A DNA stretch of 38,834 bases from Blastocatellia bacterium. GTDB lineage: Bacteria; Acidobacteriota; Blastocatellia; Pyrinomonadales; Pyrinomonadaceae. The DNA is taken from NCBI GenBank assembly GCA_016789145.1, contig JAEUQI010000025.1, forward strand, positions 1 to 38,834, read 5' to 3'. The position numbers and the translations under genes are program-made. A model generated the notes under the pieces. The model did not search any database. It was not told where the DNA came from and saw only the letters and a list, made by a program, of their open reading frames with translations. Of the stretch, positions 24,926 to 32,196 are shown in pieces. Each line of letters begins with the position of its first letter. Position 1 is the stretch's first letter.

Positions 24926-25540
24926 ATGAAAAGACTACTTGGCCTTTCGCTACTGTTTTTGCTTTGTTCGGTCGCAGTTTTTGCTGATATTGCTCCGCTG
25001 AAGACGCCGAAGCCGACGCCTGCGTCAAAATCGAAGCCGGTCAGTATGCTGATGTCGATCAAAATGGATCCCGAAACAAAGGTCGCAACATTAAGCATTC
25101 CGCGTGCACAATTGAAAGAGTTGCGTGCACAGATCGAACAGCTCGAAGGTGAAACCGATGATACAACAGCCGCATTAGGCAGCTTTTCGAGAACGCAAAC
25201 TATGATCAGCGGTGCATTCCTCAGCCTAGCTCTTGTATTTGGCGGATTGTGGTTTGTCCGTGGCGGAAAAGCGAAGTCAGAACCCGCGAAGTCCTTGCTG
25301 ATACTGGCGATGATCGGAGTGATCGGTTCAGCGGGAACCTTTGTTTACGCAAACGTGGGGCCGCCAATGGAATTGAGGAGTATTACGAGTAAACTTTTCG
25401 ACAAGAAGGCATTTGGCTATTGGACATCGGCTTCGGGAAGGGTCGATGTCGTGGTTTCAGACAAGCAAGCTATAGAGCTTAGCGTGCCCGTACCTAAAAA
25501 CTGGCCGAAAGACGAACAAGACACCAAGGACAAAGAATAA
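24926..25540 (+). CDS. Membrane protein of unknown function, first tandem paralog
   Basis: The protein has 204 residues. A signal peptide (about 1-21, ending VFADI) is followed by a Pro/Lys-rich segment and a short domain. That domain has IPRAQLKELRAQIEQLEG and DDTTAA. Two membrane helices come next: ISGAFLSLALVFGGLWFV, which ends in RGGKA, then LLILAMIGVIGSAGTFVYAN and GPP. The last 60 residues are probably outside. GGAG six bases before the ATG fixes the start. The next gene is a clear paralog. I do not recognise the family. Confidence 0.75.
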   Translation: MKRLLGLSLLFLLCSVAVFADIAPLKTPKPTPASKSKPVSMLMSIKMDPETKVATLSIPRAQLKELRAQIEQLEGETDDTTAALGSFSRTQTMISGAFLSLALVFGGLWFVRGGKAKSEPAKSLLILAMIGVIGSAGTFVYANVGPPMELRSITSKLFDKKAFGYWTSASGRVDVVVSDKQAIELSVPVPKNWPKDEQDTKDKE

Positions 25541-25552
25541 TTGGAGATAAAC

Positions 25553-26191
25553 ATGAAACGAATAATTGCTCTGACACTAGTAATGATGCTCGGCTCGATC
25601 GTAGCATTCTCAGATATCGCTCGGCCAGAACCCAAACCGAGTCGTACGCCGAAGGTGATGTTCAATGCAACTGCAGATATGTCGATCACCCTTGACCCAA
25701 ATTCGAATAAACCTGTTCTGAAGATCCCGAATTCTGCGATCAAGTATCTACGCGCCGAACTCGACAAAATGGAAACCGGAGACGACACAACGGCTGCTGT
25801 TGCAACCGACAGCGGTACGTCACTTTCGAGAACGCAAACGATCGTCAGCGGAGCATTTCTTAGCCTCGCTCTTGTTTTTGGCGGATTCTGGTTCATACGA
25901 TCGGGCAAGGCTGCGACAAAAGGTGTCCGAAATCTTGTAATTCTCGGCGTAGTTTCCGCTGTTGCCTTAACCGCGACCTTCGTTTATGCCAACATCGGCC
26001 CGCCGCCTGTTTCCGGCATTACAAACAAGATCTTCAACAAGAGTGCGATGCTCGGCGGTGGTTATGCTTATGAACGAAACATTCGGATCGAGCGAACTGA
26101 CGGCGACACTATCGAACTGATCGTTCCGGATCCGCCAACGCCGGCACCGGCGAAAGTGATAACGATCTCACCAGCTAATAAGCCTGAATAG
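25553..26191 (+). CDS. Membrane protein of unknown function, second tandem paralog
   Basis: The protein has 212 residues with the same plan as its neighbour: signal peptide (ending AFSDI), DDTTAA, SRTQT, a helix with SGAFLSLALVFGGFWFIR, a second helix ending TFVYANIGPP, and ITNKIFNKSA. The shared motifs are nearly identical while the ends differ, so the membrane core is under constraint. GGAG six bases before the ATG supports the start; 12 bases separate it from the first paralog. It ends in a Pro-rich tail. Its stop overlaps the next GTG by one base. Confidence 0.75.
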   Translation: MKRIIALTLVMMLGSIVAFSDIARPEPKPSRTPKVMFNATADMSITLDPNSNKPVLKIPNSAIKYLRAELDKMETGDDTTAAVATDSGTSLSRTQTIVSGAFLSLALVFGGFWFIRSGKAATKGVRNLVILGVVSAVALTATFVYANIGPPPVSGITNKIFNKSAMLGGGYAYERNIRIERTDGDTIELIVPDPPTPAPAKVITISPANKPE

Positions 26192-27195
26192 TGCACGAAG
26201 TCCGCGAGCAAAGTTTCGAATTGACGAGCGCACACGTTTTATTTGGTGCGTTCGTCATATCGTGCGCCGTCGCGGCGGCGTTGATAGGCAGCTTTCCATT
26301 GGCGGCTTCGATAGTGACGATATTCGTATTCGCGGGCGTTCACAACGTGATGGAGTTTCGCTACTTTGTAGCGCGAATGCCGATGCGTTGGGGACGCTCG
26401 CGTTTATATTATTCGGTCGGAATTGGCGGCGTGATCGTGCTGACGATCGCTTACCTAACGCTATATTTCGCGAGCGGAAACTGGCTTTGGGGCGAAGCAG
26501 GTTGGGCGATCTATTCCGCAGTTTGGAACACAACGTTCGTATTGTGGATCGCGACGATGTTCTACCTTCGCGGGAAACAAAGGCCGAAGACAGACTGGTC
26601 ATGGGCGTTTCCTGCAGCGTTTATTGTTGCGGCACTCGTTTGGATAGTTCCTTTGTATTGGAGCCTCGCACTTGTTTACATTCATCCGTTCATCGCGATG
26701 TGGTTCTTGGAGCGTCAGATACGTCGAACCAAACCAGAATGGCTGACGGCGTACCACTGGTGCCTGGCTTCAATACCGATCTTCATCGCGGTCTTGTATT
26801 TTGCCTTCGCTTCGCAACCTAATCTTCCGGAAGATACGAATCTTTTCTGGCGGATCGCTCAGCACGCCGGAAGCCAGATCTTGCCCGGGATCTCGAGCCA
26901 TTTCTTGGTCGCAACTCACGTTTTTCTTGAGACTATCCACTACTTTGTTTGGATACTGCTTATCCCGCTGATAGATCGCCGGGCAGTCCCATGGAAACTA
27001 AGCGAGATACCGATGTTCTCCGGCGGCGGCGGATTTCGGAGATTGGTAGTCGGTGCATTTGCTGTTGCGATCGTAGTTGTAGTCGCACTCTGGGCGGGCT
27101 TTTCTATCGATTATACGACGACGCGTGACATTTACTTTGCATTCGCCATCGGGCACGTGCTGGCTGAGTTTCCGTTTTTAATAAAAATGTTGTGA
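26191..27195 (+). CDS. Polytopic membrane protein with many membrane histidines
   Basis: The protein has 334 residues and about eight or nine membrane helices. Histidines fall inside or at the edge of helices: GVHNVMEFRYF, YIHPFIAMWF, then SSHF, ATHVF and TIHYF at six-residue spacing, and IGHVLAEF at the end. Such a set may bind a metal or heme, as in Brp/Blh-type or related membrane oxygenases, but no family match is certain. The GTG start overlaps the previous stop and the end overlaps the next gene, so it is firmly in the operon. Confidence 0.7.
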   Translation: MHEVREQSFELTSAHVLFGAFVISCAVAAALIGSFPLAASIVTIFVFAGVHNVMEFRYFVARMPMRWGRSRLYYSVGIGGVIVLTIAYLTLYFASGNWLWGEAGWAIYSAVWNTTFVLWIATMFYLRGKQRPKTDWSWAFPAAFIVAALVWIVPLYWSLALVYIHPFIAMWFLERQIRRTKPEWLTAYHWCLASIPIFIAVLYFAFASQPNLPEDTNLFWRIAQHAGSQILPGISSHFLVATHVFLETIHYFVWILLIPLIDRRAVPWKLSEIPMFSGGGGFRRLVVGAFAVAIVVVVALWAGFSIDYTTTRDIYFAFAIGHVLAEFPFLIKML

Positions 27196-27626
27196 TGTTT
27201 CTTTTCGACGAAGTAGATTTTGTTCAAACGCAGAATATGCCAATCGGCGAACTCTGGAAGTTCCTGCCGTTCGGCTATCTCGTCACGATCCTGATCGAAA
27301 CGCCGATACTTTTGCTCGGTCTGACGAAAAAGCTTTCGATCAAACAGCGACTGATGTGTGGAGTCTGGCTCACGGCATGCACCTATCCGATCGTCGTCAT
27401 CGTTTTGCCGACGTTATTCTACGGCTACTCGCGAACGTCGTATCTTATCGTCGCCGAGATTTTCGCACCTGTTGCTGAGTGCGTCATCTTCTGGTTTGCG
27501 TTCCGCGGCCGCGACTTCGTAAACGCAGATTGGATCCGCTCAATGATCGCCATCGTTATTGCAAATCTAGCGTCATTTGGACTCGGCGAGGTGATCGGAT
27601 ACTACGGTTGGTTCGGACTTTTTTGA
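27195..27626 (+). CDS. Four-helix membrane protein of unknown function
   Basis: The protein has 143 residues and about four membrane helices (around 22-38, 51-73, 80-100 and 115-135). Charged residues ETP and AEC sit inside helices. The ATG overlaps the previous stop (TGATG); a GTG three bases earlier is an alternative. It is last in the four-gene operon. No family is recognised. Confidence 0.65.
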   Translation: MFLFDEVDFVQTQNMPIGELWKFLPFGYLVTILIETPILLLGLTKKLSIKQRLMCGVWLTACTYPIVVIVLPTLFYGYSRTSYLIVAEIFAPVAECVIFWFAFRGRDFVNADWIRSMIAIVIANLASFGLGEVIGYYGWFGLF

Positions 27627-27635
27627 TCAAAGCCA

Positions 27636-27705
27636 TCCACAGATAGACACAGATGAACTCAGATATTCGGCAATATTTCTGTGTCCATCTGTGTTAATCT
27701 GTGGA
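27636..27705. repeat. CCACAGAT-type inverted repeat
   Basis: TCCACAGATAGACACAGATG (27636-27655) pairs with the arm at 27686-27705 with two mismatches in 20. This is the widespread CACAGAT repeat of many bacterial genomes. The right arm reaches to within ten bases of the queE ATG and creates a false GTG start at 27701. Confidence 0.8.
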
Positions 27706-27715
27706 CAATTTTCTG

Positions 27716-28360
27716 ATGGATCTGCGGATTACAGAGCTGTTTTTGTCTATTCAAGGCGAATCGTCGCACGCCGGGCGGCCGTGCTCGTTTGTGCGGCTAA
27801 CCGGCTGTCCGATGCGTTGTGTGTGGTGTGACAGCGAATACACATTTACCGGCGGCGAGCGAATGTCGTTCGATGAGATCTTCGCAAAGCTCGACGAATT
27901 CGGCTGTAACCTCATCGAGGTCACCGGCGGCGAACCGCTTGCTCAAAAGAACGTCTTCCCTTTCATTACCGAACTCTGCGACCGCGGCCACGAAGTCCTC
28001 ATCGAAACCGGCGGCTTTGTCTCGACTGAGCAAGTCGACAAGCGAGCCTCGATAATTCTCGACGTAAAATGCCCTGCCTCCGGCGAATCGGAACGGAATC
28101 ATTGGCAGAACCTCGAACGGCTTCGAGCGGAACACGACGAGGTTAAATTTGTCGTGGCCGATCTCGCAGATTGGGAATATGCGACGGACATTATCGAGAA
28201 ACACGACTTGGTTTCTCGTACCAAAGAGATCCTGATCTCACCCGTAGACGGCATCGATATGCGGCCCTTAGCTGAAGCTGTCGCACGGAGTGGGCTCCGA
28301 GTGCGGTTCAATCTGCAACTCCACAAATATGTCTGGGGAGCGGACGTACACGGCGTTTAG
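27716..28360 (+). CDS. queE: 7-carboxy-7-deazaguanine synthase QueE
   Basis: The protein has 214 residues. ELFLSIQGESSHAGRPC opens it, the radical SAM motif is CPMRCVWC (CX3CX2C) followed by DSEYTF, and EVTGGEPL binds SAM. This is QueE, which makes the deazaguanine ring for queuosine. I chose the ATG at 27716 because the GTG at 27701 lies in a repeat arm. queC is 0.5 kb downstream on the same strand, with one opposite-strand gene between. queD and queF are not in the window. Confidence 0.9.
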   Translation: MDLRITELFLSIQGESSHAGRPCSFVRLTGCPMRCVWCDSEYTFTGGERMSFDEIFAKLDEFGCNLIEVTGGEPLAQKNVFPFITELCDRGHEVLIETGGFVSTEQVDKRASIILDVKCPASGESERNHWQNLERLRAEHDEVKFVVADLADWEYATDIIEKHDLVSRTKEILISPVDGIDMRPLAEAVARSGLRVRFNLQLHKYVWGADVHGV

Positions 28361-28363
28361 GGA

Positions 28364-28849
28364 TCATTTCTTGAGCGGGAGTTCGAGCAATTCGGTCGTA
28401 TTTTCAACGACGCTTGCGGGTTCGAATGGACGATCTTCGATCAGCTTGCTCGTGGTAAATTGCTCGCCCTCGTTGGGCTCCGGCGACGGCATTCGCGGAT
28501 TGAGTTTGTCGAAATTGATGAATTCTTTATAGTTAAAGCAGTAAACGGAAAAGAGAGCGAACAGCACGAACGCGGCCATCGCGATGTAAAGCAAGACGTT
28601 CGGCCCGAACAAGATCACCTTGTATTCATAGGCTTTGATGATGATCATTGACAGTGCGATGATCGCCGCAACAGACAGCGAGGCGACGCCGATCTTCTCG
28701 AACTTTCGAATACGATTCGCGATCGCTGTATACTCCTCGGACGGAAATTGCTCGGCGACATTCTTTGAAATAGCATCGAGTTTCAGTCCGCAGCGTCGGC
28801 AAAAGCTGTGATCGTCCGCGTTCGGTGCTGCACAATTTGGACAGAACAT
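28364..28849 (-). CDS. Zinc-ribbon membrane protein
   Basis: The protein has 161 residues. The N-terminus is a zinc ribbon, CPNC...CRRCG. Two membrane helices (about 52-72 and 82-104) follow, then an acidic soluble tail of about 55 residues. Proteins of this plan are common in acidobacteria and have no assigned role. It converges on queE with three bases between the stops and is divergent from queC. Confidence 0.7.
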   Translation of the reverse strand: MFCPNCAAPNADDHSFCRRCGLKLDAISKNVAEQFPSEEYTAIANRIRKFEKIGVASLSVAAIIALSMIIIKAYEYKVILFGPNVLLYIAMAAFVLFALFSVYCFNYKEFINFDKLNPRMPSPEPNEGEQFTTSKLIEDRPFEPASVVENTTELLELPLKK

Positions 28850-28892
28850 TTCAGAGAATTATACGCTTTTTTGAGACTTCGGTTCGGAATTT

Positions 28893-29558
28893 ATGAAGGC
28901 TATCGTTTTAGTTTCAGGCGGAATGGACAGTTGCGTGACGGCGGCTATAGCGGCTCGGGAAAACGAAGAACTCGCATTTCTGCATATCTCGTATGGTCAA
29001 TTGACCGAGATGCGCGAACGCCAAGCGTTCAAAGACATAGCCGACCATTACAGCGTCGAACAACGTCTTGATGTCTCGATCGAATACCTCACTAGAATCG
29101 GCGGATCATCATTGACAGATTCAAACATCACCGTCACCGACGCCGACCTCGACTCAAAAGAGATCCCAACCAGCTACGTCCCATTCCGCAACGCAAACAT
29201 GCTTGCCATCGCGACTAGCTGGGCCGAGGTCATCAGTGCGAATGCGATCTACATCGGTGCGGTTGCTGAAGACTCAAGCGGCTATCCGGATTGCCGTCCG
29301 GAGTTTTACGCCGCGTTTCAAGAGACGATAAATACAGGTACTAAGCCGGACACAAACATCGAAATTCGCACGCCCATAATCGAGCTTTCGAAAGCAGAGA
29401 TCGTGAAAAGAGGTGTGGAACTACAGGCTCCACTTCGGTTAACATGGTCGTGTTACCGCTCAAATGATTTGGCATGCGGCACATGCGATTCGTGCGTGCT
29501 ACGCTTGCGTGGATTTGACATCGCGGACGTCGAAGACCCGATCGCCTACGAAATTTAA
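28893..29558 (+). CDS. queC: 7-cyano-7-deazaguanine synthase QueC
   Basis: The protein has 221 residues. SGGMDS is the ATP pyrophosphatase loop. YPDCRPEF and the C-terminal zinc-binding Cys set CYRSNDLACGTCDSC are QueC signatures. It turns 7-carboxy-7-deazaguanine into preQ0, the step after QueE. The start codon fits the family N-terminus MKAIVLVSGGMDS; the ribosome-binding site is weak. Confidence 0.93.
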   Translation: MKAIVLVSGGMDSCVTAAIAARENEELAFLHISYGQLTEMRERQAFKDIADHYSVEQRLDVSIEYLTRIGGSSLTDSNITVTDADLDSKEIPTSYVPFRNANMLAIATSWAEVISANAIYIGAVAEDSSGYPDCRPEFYAAFQETINTGTKPDTNIEIRTPIIELSKAEIVKRGVELQAPLRLTWSCYRSNDLACGTCDSCVLRLRGFDIADVEDPIAYEI

Positions 29559-29570
29559 CAAGGAGAACCT

Positions 29571-30083
29571 ATGAGATCGACAAAAATGATCACGATCGCA
29601 GTCCTGGTACTTGCTTTCGCAGGTACCGTTTCTGCGCAGAAGAAACCTGTCTTTTCGTCAAGCTACACGAACCTATCTACGTGTAAGGAACTCGGCGGCC
29701 AAGAAGGCACCGACCCGGCATACGTATGCAAAGGCCCGGGCGGTTATCGGCTGCGGATCTACTCATCCGCGACGATGACGCATATCACCGCTGAAAAAGG
29801 TGACGAAAGCACTCCGGTCGCAAATATCGGCTTCGATTGGGCTCAGAACAAGGCCCGAGCCGAGTGGCGGCTCGCAAACGGCAAGCCCTTTGCCGTGATC
29901 CTACGCATTCCCAAATATGACGGCCGTACAGATGATGAGCCGGGCGTAGGAAAGAAGATCGGCGAAGAGCTGTTTGTGTCGGGTATCGGCGACTGGGAAT
30001 TTATCAACGGATCAGTCGATGCAAAAACTCCGAACGCCAACGTAAAGGCACGTCAGATCGCTGATAAAGGATATCAACCGTAG
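29571..30083 (+). CDS. Small secreted protein of unknown function
   Basis: The protein has 170 residues. A signal peptide ends in VSAQK. The mature part has two Cys (STCKELGG and YVCKGPGGYRL), a pattern that could form a disulfide, and a beta-rich body. AAGGAG five bases before the ATG fixes the start, 12 bases after queC, so it is probably co-transcribed. No family is recognised. Confidence 0.75.
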   Translation: MRSTKMITIAVLVLAFAGTVSAQKKPVFSSSYTNLSTCKELGGQEGTDPAYVCKGPGGYRLRIYSSATMTHITAEKGDESTPVANIGFDWAQNKARAEWRLANGKPFAVILRIPKYDGRTDDEPGVGKKIGEELFVSGIGDWEFINGSVDAKTPNANVKARQIADKGYQP

Positions 30084-30090
30084 CGAAACT

Positions 30091-30741
30091 TTAGTCCTCC
30101 GACAAAGATGCTCGCCGTGCCTCAAGCTCGGCAAGCCTTTCTCGTAACGCAGCGATCTCGGCATCGATCTCGGCGGCTTCGTCTTCGCCAACGCTTAGTT
30201 TGTGAAAGACAGGCGTCACGACGGTAAGTGTCGCGATCAGTATTGCCAGCACGCCCATCACTCGGGCTAATATTTCACCGTCGCCCTCGGGCATGAACCA
30301 GATCAGGAACAGTAGCAGGCCGACCAAGGCCCCGATCACGATGCGAGCCGCCATGTTTGACCACTCGAATCGGCGATCGAGTCGTGCTAGCGACAGCAGC
30401 GACAAATGTGAAGTCGATATCGCGAACAGCATCGCCGTGAGCGAAGCCTTTATGTAGTTTTCGTAGTCGTCAAATATATCCCAAACGATCAGCAGCGACA
30501 TCACGGCGGCGATCACCGAGACTACGATGCCGACTGTTCCGAGCATCTTCCCCCGGCCGCTTTCGTAATAGGCACCATTCGCGAGTCCCAAAATACTAGT
30601 CACCGTGATCGTCAGCGTCGTCATCAACACGCGGACCTCGAGCTCACCAAAATTGCCAAACAAGATCACGCCAATGCCGATCAACGCACTAACGGCGACG
30701 GAGCCGATCAAGGTGTATAGGAACAGACGTTTGAGGTTCAT
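30091..30741 (-). CDS. Membrane protein with C-terminal coiled coil
   Basis: The protein has 216 residues from the ATG at 30741. About six membrane helices fill residues 8-180. The last 35 residues (EIDAEIAALRERLAELEARR) form a clear coiled coil in the cytoplasm. The frame extends upstream to a TTG, which is less likely. It lies 57 bases after the M16 peptidase gene. No family is recognised. Confidence 0.7.
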   Translation of the reverse strand: MNLKRLFLYTLIGSVAVSALIGIGVILFGNFGELEVRVLMTTLTITVTSILGLANGAYYESGRGKMLGTVGIVVSVIAAVMSLLIVWDIFDDYENYIKASLTAMLFAISTSHLSLLSLARLDRRFEWSNMAARIVIGALVGLLLFLIWFMPEGDGEILARVMGVLAILIATLTVVTPVFHKLSVGEDEAAEIDAEIAALRERLAELEARRASLSED

Positions 30742-30798
30742 ACGAGGAGTTTTGCAACGAATGTACAAATAATACAATTCTCAATCTTGCATTCGCGG

Positions 30799-32097
30799 CT
30801 AAAATCTTAGGTTTTCGTTTTCAAGATCGCCGATCGCCGCGAATGCTATTCTCTCATTTACAAAATATTCACTCGCGATATTAGCGCAGTTTTCGAGGGA
30901 AACGGCATCTAATTTTTCGAGCGTTTCTTCGGTCGAGATCTGACGCCCGTGGACCATTTCGCATTGGGCGAGAGCGGCTGCACGAGAGGCGGAATCTTCG
31001 AGGCTTAATAGCAGCGAAGCTCGTGCTTGCTGTTTTGCGAGTTCAAGTTCGTCGGCCGTTACGCCGTTTGTCGCGACATCTCGAATTTCGTCCAGAACGA
31101 GCCCGACGACCTCTCCTGTCTGCTCAGGCGATGTGCCGGCATAAACCGAAAACACGCCGCAATCCTGATACAACGACGCCGAAGCCCCGACGCTGTACGC
31201 CAGCCCGCGTTCCTCACGCACCTTTTGCCACAACCGGCTCGAGGTCCCGCCACCGATGATATTAGAAACAACGTCCGCCGCATATCGCCGCTCGTCCGTT
31301 GCACTTGGATATGGCGTCGCGATGATCAGATGCGCCTGTTCGAGGTCCTTGCGTTGTTTGACGACGAAGGGAGTCGCAGTGATGGGAGGAAGAATATTTA
31401 ACGCAGAGAACGCTGAGGTCGCAGAGATTTTTAAAACATCTTCACTCTGCGTCCCTTGCGTGCTCTGCGTTGAAAACTTTCCAGAAGCTAATTCAACCAA
31501 CGAATCATGCTCCACATTACCTGCCGCGGAAATCACAAGATTCGCTGCATTGAAGACCTGTTCGTAATAACTTCGTGTATTGTCGTGCTTAAAGCTTTTG
31601 ACCGTCTCCGGCGTCCCGGCGATGTTTCGGCCCAAGGGATGATCGGCAAAGAACGCTTCGTTGAACAGGTCGCCGAGGTATTCTTCGGGCGAATCTTCGA
31701 CCATTTTCATCTCTTCGATAATCACCTTTTGCTCAGCTTTGAGGTCCTTTTCGTCAAACCTCGCGCTGGTCAACATATCGGCGATCAGGTCGAATGCTTT
31801 TGGCAGCTGATCGTCGATGACCTTGATCGCAAATCCCGTTTCCTCGTGCGAAGTGAACGCATCAAAGTTCCCGCCCAATCGATCCTGTTCGATCGCGATG
31901 TCTAGAGCCGTACGCTTCGCCGTGCCCTTAAAAACGCAATGCTCAATAAAATGCGAGATACCATGCAGCCCAGCCGGCTCGTGCCTAGCCCCAACGCGAA
32001 AAAAGAACCCAAGCGTCGCCGACCGCACGCCGGGCATTTTGTCCGTCAGCACGACAAGGCCGTTATCAAATCTGGTTTCGGATATGTTTTCTTTCAT
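30799..32097 (-). CDS. M16 zinc peptidase (processing-peptidase/PqqL type)
   Basis: The protein has 432 residues. The inverted zinc motif HFIEH (H49, E52, H53) with Glu about 76 residues later (E129) marks the active M16 N-domain. The C-domain has GGGTSSRLWQKVREERGLAYSV, the usual R/Y segment, so both halves are in one chain. No signal peptide is seen. About 27 residues in the linker between the halves (STQSTQGTQSEDVLKISATS and on) come from a palindromic repeat at 31397-31478 that is translated in frame. The gene follows the M14 peptidase on the same strand with a further repeat between them. Confidence 0.88.
   Translation of the reverse strand: MKENISETRFDNGLVVLTDKMPGVRSATLGFFFRVGARHEPAGLHGISHFIEHCVFKGTAKRTALDIAIEQDRLGGNFDAFTSHEETGFAIKVIDDQLPKAFDLIADMLTSARFDEKDLKAEQKVIIEEMKMVEDSPEEYLGDLFNEAFFADHPLGRNIAGTPETVKSFKHDNTRSYYEQVFNAANLVISAAGNVEHDSLVELASGKFSTQSTQGTQSEDVLKISATSAFSALNILPPITATPFVVKQRKDLEQAHLIIATPYPSATDERRYAADVVSNIIGGGTSSRLWQKVREERGLAYSVGASASLYQDCGVFSVYAGTSPEQTGEVVGLVLDEIRDVATNGVTADELELAKQQARASLLLSLEDSASRAAALAQCEMVHGRQISTEETLEKLDAVSLENCANIASEYFVNERIAFAAIGDLENENLRF
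31397..31478. repeat. CGCAGAG-type palindromic repeat inside the M16 gene
   Basis: The arm TTTAACGCAGAGAACGCTGA followed by GGTCGCAGAG is matched inversely by CTCTGCGTCCCTTGCGTG and CTCTGCGTTGAA. AACGCAGAG and CGCAGAG are kept exactly in both arms. It resembles the dispersed AACGCAGAG repeats normally found between genes. Confidence 0.75.
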
Positions 32098-32108
32098 TAA
32101 TAGTTGCC

Positions 32109-32188
32109 AACCGCAGATGACGCAGATGACGCAGATCTTTAGAACGATCTATTGTCTCCTATCCGCGTTATCCGCGCTATCTGCGGTT
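32109..32188. repeat. CCGCAGAT-type inverted repeat between the M14 and M16 genes
   Basis: The left arm (32109-32136) is AACCGCAGATGACGCAGATG plus a further unit. The right arm (32161-32188) ends ATCTGCGGTT. The arms are imperfectly complementary. It fills the 99 bases between the two peptidase genes. Confidence 0.75.
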
Positions 32189-32196
32189 AACATACA

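Noticed and set aside
27701..27715. GTG start for queE at 27701
   Set aside because: The GTG is part of a CACAGAT repeat arm; the ATG at 27716 matches the family start.
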